Below, piece by piece: positions 20,326-28,939 of a DNA stretch of 37,725 nucleotides (positions within the stretch are counted from its first letter, which is position 1; every line of letters begins with the position of its first letter). Source of the stretch: Chara braunii (lineage: Eukaryota > Streptophyta > Charophyceae > Charales > Characeae); the NCBI GenBank assembly GCA_003427395.1, contig BFEA01000103.1, forward strand, positions 2,889,047 through 2,926,771. The letters are read 5' to 3'. A program made the translations under genes and the position numbers. The notes beneath the pieces are model-generated. The model was given only the letters and a program-made list of their open reading frames with translations, was not told where the DNA came from and did no database searches.

Positions 20326-20828
20326 AAATGACGGTATAATTCAGCACAAATCACCAGAGAGTCAGCTGAATTACGATCAATAGGAACACAAACAAACCTC
20401 CTCAACCTTACGATCCAAGTATTCATGAGAGAATTAAACCATGGATTTTTTAGGCCAGCATCAGACCAACAGTTTTGCAACTGAAGCGGCTCGATGACGA
20501 AAGCAGACCTGAGCATCTAACACACAACAACCAATTCTTTCCCCAGATTCTTAATACCGATCCTGTCATCCGAGAGCGGTATATTCCGGGAGTTCCGGAG
20601 AAGATCTGGTATAGAGGGGATGTCACCGATCCTGGTCATAACATGCAGCCCGTGCTTCTTCCAATACATCTCCCCTTCACAAGCACAAACCATCGGCAAA
20701 TCACCCCGTACGAAGCGATTTTGCGTCCAAATTAAGTCTCCAACTTTCCTATTCTTCTTCCAAACGAAACACACACGTCGCTTCACCATCTCTCGAACAG
20801 AAAAGGGAAAAGCTGATTCATAAATGAT
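20250..20828 (-). pseudogene. Linker between endonuclease and RT with a Cys-X-Cys motif and RT start
   Basis: In the same frame as the endonuclease ORF, after its TGA (20829), the reading continues with a basic stretch (MVKRRVCFVWKKNRK), LPMVCACEGEMYWKKHGL, then a TAG at 20517, and CWSDAGLKNPWFNSLM before RRFVCVPIDRNSADSLVICA. The last block looks like the first RT motif, with the basic and Asp residues usual in Penelope-like RTs. The frame then shifts into the main RT frame. The C-X-C with nearby His could bind metal, but that is inference. Confidence 0.7.
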
Positions 20829-21884
20829 TCAAACTACAAGAGCCAAAACAGACTTTGATTGCATTCTATGATCGAAAACCGCCCGCACAACTATCTTTCT
20901 ACGAACGTCAAACCCAATCTTTCTTTTCAGCGCAAGAGCAATGATTGCTTTCAGGGTCACCCGAGTGTCTTTTCTAGAAAAGGTCCTTGCAGCTTCAAAC
21001 CAATGAACCAACCCATCTATAGACTTCCCGCCCAGGCTCCTACGTCGCCAAGGTTGCTGAAGCAGAAGGCGAAGCTCCCCTTTGTGGATGGCCCTACCAC
21101 TAGGTGTGACCATCAAAGGGCCAAGAAGAAAATCACCTCCTAATTCTAAGCAACGTCGAGAATCACGAAGGCAAGACCGATGCGTCAACAACGAGACAGG
21201 CGTTGTGCTGAAAATCCGTCTGACAACAGACCATCTATCCGCCCGACTGTTCCCTGGCGCCACACGGACCCTCACGTATCGCTTCCCCCCAACAAAAGCG
21301 TCGCGTAGTAAACTTACAAGGCTATCCGTCCAAGCATAACCATCAGCGCTAAACTTAACAAAGGAGGGGACACAAGGGACATGTACTAAACTTGAAAACC
21401 TACGCTGCCGCGAAATCCTACGGGTTCTTCGCACGACCTTCCTTACCCTTCTAGAGTTAAGTGAAGGGTCAAAATATCGGATAACCGCCCGCTCCACCTG
21501 CTCAACAGAAGATAGCGCGTTCACCAAAGGCACTGCTACATACTTCCAAGCACCAAAGTGTCGCAACCATTTGTAAAGCCGAGGACAGACTCCAGAGCCT
21601 CCCGAAAAGGAGGTACGAACATGTTCTCCCCATCGAACATACAATCCACGGATTGTACTACCAACATACTGCACTCGACACCAGGGGGAAGAGAGAAGGT
21701 ACACGACCGGACCTCTATCCCAAGAGTGCCAATCAAGAGAACGGAGCAACCCCTCAAACTTTCGACACCAAACAATTTCACCAACGAGAGCAAGTGCGAC
21801 AAAACAGAGAGTACAACACTTGTCATAAAGTAGTCGAATCTTAGAAGGCATATCAAGGATGAAGGCATCCGTCCGTTTTCTCAT
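20829..21884 (-). CDS. GIY-YIG endonuclease domain of the Penelope-like element
   Basis: This domain would nick target DNA to prime reverse transcription. The 351-codon frame has GPVVYLLSSPWCRVQYVGST at residues 58-77, where VYLL and YVG correspond to the GIY and YIG elements with about ten residues between them. The conserved Arg (R84 in VRWGEHVR), the metal-binding Glu (E128 or E131 in SSVEQVERAV) and the Asn (N143 in DPSLNSRR) all follow at family spacing. The remaining 200 residues are basic and not recognised; they include WSVVRRIFSTTPVSLLTHR and a helix rich in Lys/Arg. In most Penelope-like elements this domain follows the RT. Here it precedes it. It ends with TGA at 20829, 504 bases before the RT segment begins. 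Confidence 0.87.
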   Translation of the reverse strand: MRKRTDAFILDMPSKIRLLYDKCCTLCFVALALVGEIVWCRKFEGLLRSLDWHSWDRGPVVYLLSSPWCRVQYVGSTIRGLYVRWGEHVRTSFSGGSGVCPRLYKWLRHFGAWKYVAVPLVNALSSVEQVERAVIRYFDPSLNSRRVRKVVRRTRRISRQRRFSSLVHVPCVPSFVKFSADGYAWTDSLVSLLRDAFVGGKRYVRVRVAPGNSRADRWSVVRRIFSTTPVSLLTHRSCLRDSRRCLELGGDFLLGPLMVTPSGRAIHKGELRLLLQQPWRRRSLGGKSIDGLVHWFEAARTFSRKDTRVTLKAIIALALKRKIGFDVRRKIVVRAVFDHRMQSKSVLALVV

Positions 21885-21928
21885 AACATCAAGCAGGTTC
21901 TCCCACAGGTGATACCTGGAAAAGCGTA

Positions 21929-22750
21929 CTAGTCACGCACGATTCGAATCCGCATTCTCAGGGGAGTGCGGTCAGCTTGGGCCGGAATGAGGATAAAGCC
22001 TTCATAAGCAAGTTTAGTTCGAGCGACGATGATCCGATCGATAGAAGGTCCTTTAGTACAGTAATGCAAACCTTCATCCGCGCAGATCTTCTTCAACTGA
22101 TCCTGGCGGAGCCCCTCCAAAGTCGTGCGTTGCTCAAGAATATAGTGAAGGATGCCATCAGGTCCTCCACCCGCAGGCACCTTCCTCCTCCTTTCCTCCG
22201 CCTGCCTGGAATACTCAGCATCAGTACGTGCGTCCTCCGTGGCTGACCCGTCCATACTAAACGTCGATTGCCGAAAAGCTACTCCATCAGCCAGAGGAGT
22301 CTTCCCTCGCCTATGCTTCTCGCGAAGGGTATACAGCCTTCTGATCTCGTCATCAATATCCTCCACCTCGCCGAGATCCGCGTCCCGAGTTTCCCTTCGC
22401 CTGGCTGACGTCAGTGTACGGAGCATTCGAACCTCCTCCCGTCGTGCCTCGTCACGATTAGCGATGAACTGTCGTCCGAGCAAGGCCAGCAATTCGGCCT
22501 TAGTGGCTTCAGCATGCCTTGCTGTCTCAGCCCTAAGCTGCTCCTGAATTCGCTGTCAATCCTCCATTTCCTTCTTGAGCGCCTCCAGCTGCTTACGTTC
22601 CTGAAGAAGAGTTCGGAGGAACTACTTTTCCTCTAGATCCTCGGTGTTCCGACGCGGAGTCCAGAAACGAGGAGTCACCGGAGTAGGGGTTCCAGTTCCG
22701 CCTGCTGCGCTTGGGCCCGGATTATTAGCAGACAAAGGAAAACTATCTAA
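21929..22750 (-). pseudogene. Upstream ORF: coiled coil and SAP-like motif
   Basis: One - frame is open from about 22750 to TAG at 21929, except for TAG at 22624-22622 and TGA at 22558-22556; the last 187 codons (22492-21929) are uninterrupted. The N-terminal part is Pro/Thr/Gly-rich (GTGTPTPVTPRFWTPRR). A long charged helix follows (LLQERKQLEALKKEMED, QRIQEQLRAETARHAEATKA) that should form a coiled coil. Near the end LEGLRQDQLKKICADEGLHY with GPSIDRIIVAR fits a SAP-like DNA-binding motif. Its frame differs from that of the endonuclease, so it is likely a separate ORF1. Its role may be DNA or RNA binding, which is inference. Confidence 0.6.
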
Positions 22751-23093
22751 TCTTGTCGGACGAAAATACCACAACGCCCAGTTTCTTCGTCGTACATAAC
22801 AATCACCCGGATGAGGTGATCCTCAATCAGAAAAATACAACGCAAGAGTACACGCATCATATCAAAAGCAAAATACCAGGAGGCAAAGTGAGAAGACACG
22901 CCAAATTCGAACGCGAAGGAAAAAAACAGACCCCAAGAAAGGTAGACCGAACCGAGATACACCAAGCCTCGAGACGCCAAAGGAGAACGAAAACCCATTA
23001 ATTGTCAACACGACAACACGACATCCCAACATCAAAGCGTAGGCGTGCACACCAACGAATGTGCAACCGCATTCACAGATACCACGTTAATAA
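22751..23093 (-). other. 5' region of the full-length Penelope-like unit
   Basis: Between the truncated tandem copy and ORF1. A short frame (22998-22747) lacks known motifs, and another - frame, CYVRRRNWALWYFRPTRLDS, runs into ORF1 near 22750. The true start of ORF1 is undecided. Promoter function is expected in the upstream copy, but none can be read directly. Confidence 0.45.
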
Positions 23094-24840
23094 GAAAAGA
23101 GGAACTGTCGGCAAACAGTCACTCGCATGAGCCAGGATAGACAAGTACACCCTTAAAGAGCAATCCTGATCGCATGCAAAATTTCGAACTGGGAACGAAT
23201 ACAAAAGAGAGCAAAGCTCGAAAAAACACATGAGAAACAGGGCTCGAAATTTCAATCCCAAAGAGTCAAAGACTCAATCCACCATATCCATCCCCAAACC
23301 GATGCGGCCATCCCTCAACGCGTTTCTACTACCCCGCCAGTAGCGTCATTAGGAGGAACCAGATTGCAATCGAACCACAGTTCAACCCAGGAGGCCAATA
23401 CCATAGCCTTGCCTCCTTATATAGCCTATCCTACACCTACGGTCCCAAAGCATGCGAGGAATACCCATACAAAAGCCCCATCGATCATCCGTCCCCAAAC
23501 CCCCAGCGCCATAGAAGCATTACAGAGGCAGTCGGCCGACCTCAGTCGCCTGATAATGAAGGAGCTGAGAAAAGAGGGCAGCATCCGGAAGGAAACTACG
23601 TCAAGATCCCTGCACACACAATTAACAAACCTAGGAAAACACAAGAGACAAACAACAGGAAAAAATCCGCAGGACGGAAAACCACCGTTCGCCATGGGTG
23701 AAGGAAGAAGAAGAGCCATAGGGTCCCTTCAAACCGCTTCTTCAGAGAGGATAGGTCCGGGGCACACAGCGTAGCCACAGGGTGGTGTGTCAGAGCGTAA
23801 ACGCAGAAAGTAGAATCCCTCGTACTGGGTAGAGCCGAGGACCAACTCATGATACCGCCATAGAAACCTTCAACACACTAACTCAGAGGGCTCAGATACC
23901 CCAGAGCAGTCTCACAGAAGTAATCAATCCCCACACCCTTTCGATCAGAGCTCATCCGGAGAGAAACAACGTCAAGATTCCTGCCCAGAACAAGACGCAC
24001 GTCAACTGATCAGACAGCTCGCCCAAGCGAGGAAGATCTGAGCACCTCCTTGAAGCATCTGTCTCCGTCACTCTGTGGGAGCCGCTACAGAGGGCACGAA
24101 GGCAACCGAGAGGCGATACCTGGGAACACAAAAAAACGTGCGCCAGCGCACAGTCCGACCAGAGGTCCAGAAGAAGGCGGGAAAAGCAGACGTTAAGCCG
24201 AAAATACGAAAACCAAGCCTCAAGGGTCGCCAGGCTTGATTAGAGCCCCCGAAAAATGAACCAGACCATAAGGCAGAGAGCAGGAGGGGTAACCATACCC
24301 AGATCGTTTCTAGAGAACTGGTTACGGAGGTAAAGGCGTGCACCCCCAGAAGAAACCAAAGCCGGGTCTAGGAGCCCAAGCATGGCATAAATGCTCAACC
24401 ATTAGAACAGAAACCGGGCCCAAAGAGTCGATCAGTCACAAAAAAAGTGAATCACCAGAAAAGACAGAAGTCGGGCCTATAAGCCCGGGAATGGCCAATG
24501 TGCCAAACCGTCAGAAAATCCAAAGTCGAGCCTAGGAGCACAAGCATAGCATAAATGCCCATCCATCAAAACAGGAGCGGGGCCCAAGGGGCCGAATAGC
24601 CACAGAAAACAGGCGAATCGCCAAAAAAGACAGATGTCGGGCCAATAAGCCCGGAAATGGCAAACGTGCCAAACCGTCAGTTGAAGGAAAACCCCTACGA
24701 CGTCATGCGAGCCACAATAGAAGCCTGCACAGATCCCGATTTTTCAGCAAAGCGAAAGAAAGCACGGGTTATTAGTTTTATCTGATAGTTCTGTAAAATA
24801 AGCTCGCGCCGAACGGCCAAGAAAGCGGTCATCCTTCCGC
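23094..24840 (-). repeat. Pseudo-LTR, 5' copy (truncated tandem unit)
   Basis: Matches 17394-19219 and lacks its 82-base block. The right edge lies within the RT C-terminal codons: the - strand here carries FLGRSARAYFTELSDK in the frame offset by one base, where the 3' copy has FLGRSTRAYFTELSNE. So this is the 3' end of a second copy of the element and not an LTR of retroviral type. Confidence 0.9.
24356..24683 (-). repeat. 164-base tandem repeat (two units), 5' pseudo-LTR copy
   Basis: Same structure as 18740-19067, with units starting at 24356 and 24520. Confidence 0.8.
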
Positions 24841-25004
24841 AGCGAGAGCGTGCAACCCGTGGGCGAAACCCCAAAAATGGGGTTTTGTGCCCCACCCCAG
24901 GGCCACACCCACCACTGGGGGAACCGGGATAGTTGTCGATGCGGGGCCAAGGGCAGGGCCAACAACCGGCGAGGCGGGGTTGAGTGCTGGCGGGGGCGGG
25001 CGTG
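24841..25004. other. GC-rich arm left of the assembly gap
   Basis: Strongly GC-rich, with runs of C and G and short palindromes such as CCCCAAAAATGGGG. No coding potential I can support. Frames that cross the N run are artefacts. Confidence 0.6.
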
Positions 25005-25675
25005 NNNNNNNNNNNNNNNNNNNNNNNNNNNNNNNNNNNNNNNNNNNNNNNNNNNNNNNNNNNNNNNNNNNNNNNNNNNNNNNNNNNNNNNNNNNNNNNN
25101 NNNNNNNNNNNNNNNNNNNNNNNNNNNNNNNNNNNNNNNNNNNNNNNNNNNNNNNNNNNNNNNNNNNNNNNNNNNNNNNNNNNNNNNNNNNNNNNNNNNN
25201 NNNNNNNNNNNNNNNNNNNNNNNNNNNNNNNNNNNNNNNNNNNNNNNNNNNNNNNNNNNNNNNNNNNNNNNNNNNNNNNNNNNNNNNNNNNNNNNNNNNN
25301 NNNNNNNNNNNNNNNNNNNNNNNNNNNNNNNNNNNNNNNNNNNNNNNNNNNNNNNNNNNNNNNNNNNNNNNNNNNNNNNNNNNNNNNNNNNNNNNNNNNN
25401 NNNNNNNNNNNNNNNNNNNNNNNNNNNNNNNNNNNNNNNNNNNNNNNNNNNNNNNNNNNNNNNNNNNNNNNNNNNNNNNNNNNNNNNNNNNNNNNNNNNN
25501 NNNNNNNNNNNNNNNNNNNNNNNNNNNNNNNNNNNNNNNNNNNNNNNNNNNNNNNNNNNNNNNNNNNNNNNNNNNNNNNNNNNNNNNNNNNNNNNNNNNN
25601 NNNNNNNNNNNNNNNNNNNNNNNNNNNNNNNNNNNNNNNNNNNNNNNNNNNNNNNNNNNNNNNNNNNNNNNNNNN
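25005..25675. other. Assembly gap (671 N)
   Basis: Unknown sequence inside the GC-rich part of the composite insertion. The true length may differ. Confidence 1.
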
Positions 25676-25778
25676 GTGTTTTGGCGGGGGCGGGGGTCGG
25701 GTAACCCTGCGGCAAGGGTCCAGGGGTGAAACCCCTACCCCGGCTTGGGCCCCGGGGATCCCCGCGTGACAATGCTGG
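25676..25778. other. GC-rich arm right of the assembly gap
   Basis: GC-rich sequence ending at the right target duplication (25779-25785). It shares ACCCCTACC...GGCCCCGGGG with the left arm at about 17280-17302. Confidence 0.6.
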
Positions 25779-25785
25779 TGGTGGA

Positions 25786-27690
25786 TCCACCAACCTAGAG
25801 TCTTGTTCCCCCAATTAACTCTCATGTCAGATAAAATACAGAACCTCTCCATCATATTTTAGACCTCCATCATGGATTCGCGGGTTGCATCCACCATTAG
25901 GGTGAGGTCAGCAGCGAACATTGAACAGACCAGAATGACTTCATTTGGGATTGAAGATATTTGGATCCGCTTGATATCCTTGTGGGTTCTCAGGTTCGAT
26001 GCATGAGCTTCCATGATTATAACCTGTGTAGCATCGTGTTCGGGTTCGGTGACCGAACCCGAACGTCCGGGACCGAACGGAAACGAACGCTGAAACTCTC
26101 CGAACGCAAACATAAAAATATTAAAAAATAAAATAAATATATGTTATGTAAAATAATAATACAAATAACTTTTGCCCTGGAGGCATGCTCAAATTCATAA
26201 CCGAACTCGAGTTAAAAATCAAAAAAAAAAAAAATGTTTTTTTTTTTTTTTTGAATATGTTCGGCCGAACATGTTCGGGTGGCGTTCGGTCGAACACTCG
26301 AACATGTTCGGACGTTCGAAAAAGCTCNGAACANGTTCGGTGTGCTACACAGATTATAACAAAAATAAATGAGGTTAGCGAGGCACCTTGTCTAACAGAT
26401 CTCTGCATGCTAAAGGGTGGTGCCAGGTTGCCATTGACCATGACCCTGGTTATTGCATTTTTGTGCAGGATTTTCACTCATCTTCTGAATTTTGGTCCAA
26501 AGTTTAATTTTTCCAGACGTTTATCTAAGAATATCTAGTCCACGTGGTCATAAGCTTTCTTAAACTCAATCAAGATGATTGCAACATTACTTTTAGATTG
26601 TCTTGCCAACTTAATCACCTCATTGACCAGGAGGATATTGTCATCGATATTCCTACCCTTTATAAAACTTGTCTGGTCCGGGTGAATGATATCTTCCATT
26701 ACCTTAGTCATCCTGCTTGTCAGCGCTTTGGCCACCATTTTATAGAGGAGTGTGATTGGTCTATAATTCCTTATATTCGTCTTTGCTCCTTTTTTGTATA
26801 AAAGTGTTAGAACCTCCTGACCAACAAATTTCCCTGTTTGGCTCCTCTCCCACATAGCCTGATAGTAATCCATTAAGTCCTGTGAAATGATGTCTCACAT
26901 TGTCTCCCATAATTCTTTGGGTAGTCCATCTATTACAAAAAGTTTTTTCCTCCTCCATGGGCATCAGAGTCATCCATATTTCTCCTTTAGAAAGAGGATT
27001 TTCCAAGAATTATTTTTGCTGGTCAGATTGTGTTATGGAAAGGGGGTTTAATAAATCCTTGATTGCTTCCAGTCGATGTGCCTCCGACTGGTTCCTGCAC
27101 TCCGATGTGAAGAGGTTTTGATAGAAATGTGTGGTTATTTTTTTGCAGACTATTGTGGGCGAAAGAAGCGGGCCCTGATGGACATTTCGATCTTTCAAGG
27201 CCTCTATTGTTGATCGTCCAATTTTTGTCTTGGCCATTGCGAAAAATCTTGCTTCCATTGCTCTTTCCATGTTATGCTTGTTTAATTTTCCCCTGATCCT
27301 CATACCTTGCCGTCGATGTTCCATATATCCCAAGACCCGAGTTTCTAACGTTTATATTTCCTCAACTATCTTTGTTAAACAAATATCTTCACTCGTGTCA
27401 TCTTCTTGTTGATGAAGTTGTTGTAGTCGGTGTTGTAGGTCCACCTCTCCGGCGTGGTGTTGTGTCGTGAGGAACTTTGAGTATTCATTGCACTTGCGGC
27501 CCAGGAATGCAAGGCCATTGTTGAACCACAGTATGTCATCCCGCATTTGGTCCCTTTGTTGACGCGAAAAGGACCGGACCTCTTTTAAGTAGGATTTGAA
27601 GCAATCAATTTTCAGCAATGTTGTATTAAGTTTGTGGAATCCTCTTCCTTGGTATGACTTTTTCCTGAAAGAGAAAATAGTGAGGCGCAT
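25786..27690 (-). pseudogene. LINE B ORF2 reverse transcriptase, N-terminal and palm part
   Basis: The - frames read NYRPITLLYKMVAKALTSRM, IIHPDQTSFIKGRNIDDNIL, IEFKKAYDHVD (motif A, with Glu where Asp is usual), ITRVMVNGNLAPPF, VRQGASLTSFIFVII, and after removal of MITE A, IMEAHASNLR and SMFAADLTLMV. The last is the FADD box with its first Asp changed to Ala, which removes a catalytic residue. Upstream linker blocks (ILWFNNGLAFLGRKCNEY, RHHFTGLNGLLSGYVGEE) are typical of L1-like ORF2. The reading breaks off at 25786 against the composite insertion. Several frameshifts are present. Confidence 0.83.
26024..26352. mobile_element. hAT-like MITE A with 8-base target duplication
   Basis: ATTATAAC at 26016-26023 and 26353-26360 flanks a 329-base insert whose ends are CTGTGTAGCA and TGCTACACAG, perfect 10-base inverted repeats. 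Subterminal GTTCGG motifs are dense. The interior resembles MITE B in inverted orientation (shared TTATGTAAAATAATAAT and TTTTGCC blocks). Removing it restores LINE B frame FVIIMEAHASN. No coding capacity. Confidence 0.85.
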
Positions 27691-28830
27691 TGCTTGATCC
27701 AGACCTGGATGGGGACTACGAGGGAATATTTCTGCCATTTGTAGGGCCCCTTGAAGCTCCTTTGAGATTAGGATCAGATCTATACGAGATTTGGACAGTC
27801 TTTCTGTCTGATTTTGACGAATGCAGGTGAACTTGCATTGGGTGGGGAATGTTTGTATGAACGTGTCTATAAGATTGAGGGATTGAATTAGGTCTGTAAT
27901 AGTTTTTTCATCATTCTCTAAGTAAACCGGGAAAGGTGAGGGAATTTTTCATCTATCCATCCATCGATCAGGCGCTGCATTGAAATCTCCTGCCAAAATC
28001 ACTCGGATACCCACTGACAGTTTTGTTTTTAGTGCCTCGAAGAAGACTTGGTGTGCTCTAGAATTGTTGGGTCTATAGAGATTAAGGATGATAACCACCT
28101 CCATTTCCAACATTGCGAGCATATACACCTACCGCCCTTCCTCCCCGTCCGCTTCCCAATCAAGCAGTTCTACCCTGGATCTTGGGGGTAGCCATATGGC
28201 CAAACCTCCACTGCCAGGTTTTGGGGCGTGGGCTCGGTATGCCTGATATGGCCAAATCTCTTTATGCACGTGGTTATGTTCATGACTATCTGACATGTGT
28301 GTTTCTTGCAAACATACCACGTCGGGTCAATCTTTTCCTTACACCCCTCTAAGTTGTTCAATAATCGCCCTCCGTTTCGGAAGCTTGCCTGATGCCAGAC
28401 CCTGCGTAGCACGGCGAACGTGTTCGCGCCCCTTCACGTTCGCGCGTTCGTGCGAACAGCTCGCGAACATGTTCGGGCGAACACCATTTTGTTTTCCGTA
28501 AAAAATAAAAATAAAAATAAAAATGGTTTTTTATTTTTAACTCATGATTGGCTATGAATTTGAACATGACTCCAAGGCAAAAGTTGCTTGCATTATTATT
28601 TTACATAACATATATTTTTTTCACATTTTTCTGAGAATTGTTTTTTTCTTTAATATTTTTTATGTTCGCGTTTAGAGGGTTTTTGGCGCTTCTTCGTGTT
28701 CGGGCGAACATGTTCGCGTTCGCCTCCGAACGCTAACACAGTGCTACGTAGGCCAGACCATTTACATTCAATAAGCGCAGATCCAAGTCAACTGTCTTCT
28801 TACAAAGCTTCCATTGTTTATCCTTATTAT
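27691..28830 (-). pseudogene. LINE B endonuclease (APE/EEP-type) of ORF2
   Basis: This domain nicks target DNA. Reading -: LRLLNVNGL (N of the N-terminal block), then after MITE B ASGKLPKRRAIIEQL, VVCLQETHM (catalytic Glu in LQET), VILAGDFNAAP (Asp and Asn in GDFN), and SRIDLILIS, with a terminal HPGLDQAM where the usual SDH is lost. The family is the endonuclease/exonuclease/phosphatase fold of L1-like elements. Shifts and the SDH change mark a relic. MITE B inserted between NVNGL and ASGK. Confidence 0.82.
28402..28751. mobile_element. hAT-like MITE B with 8-base target duplication
   Basis: GCCAGACC at 28394-28401 and 28752-28759 flanks a 350-base insert with ends CTGCGTAGCAC and GTGCTACGTAG (10 of 11 matching as inverted repeats). 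GTTCGCG motifs crowd both ends. The central part is homologous to MITE A in opposite orientation. No coding capacity. Confidence 0.87.
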
Positions 28831-28939
28831 ACAGCGCATCAATCACATTAATGGTGATAAAGTTTTTGTTGTGTTTATTTTCATAGAGGTAACCATACCT
28901 CTCAGTCCAAGAGCCCCCCCATCTATAAAACATGTGTTG

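Larger units (their letters stand above)
17394..24840 (-). mobile_element. Penelope-like element with GIY-YIG upstream of RT (Naiad/Chlamys type), in partial tandem
   Basis: On - the order is: truncated copy (24840-23094), then a full-length unit (about 23093-17394) with an upstream ORF, GIY-YIG endonuclease, linker, RT and a 1.77 kb 3' region. The truncated copy begins inside the last RT codons, and its sequence repeats the 3' region of the full unit. This is the pseudo-LTR structure made by tandem Penelope-like elements. Endonuclease before RT is the permuted order known from the Naiad and Chlamys groups. Two stops and one frameshift lie between endonuclease and RT, so this copy is inactive as assembled. 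Confidence 0.85.
17252..25778. mobile_element. Composite insertion in LINE B (GC-rich arms plus Penelope-like element plus gap)
   Basis: TGGTGGA occurs at 17245-17251 and 25779-25785. Deleting the inserted block with one copy restores a LINE reading (...WIHQGVTPPEQ...) that matches LINE A (WIHSHGVRPPEH). The outer parts are very GC-rich: 17252-17345 on the left, 24841-25004 and 25676-25778 on the right, around a 671-base run of N. Both ends contain ACCCCTACC and GGCCCCGGGG phrases in the same orientation. Most likely a GC-rich element inserted first and the Penelope-like element then landed in it. Confidence 0.65.

Noticed and set aside
24695-25855. Long open frames (up to 386 codons) across the N run
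   Set aside because: They exist only because N codons are not stops. The outer sequence is GC-rich non-coding and LINE or pseudo-LTR sequence.
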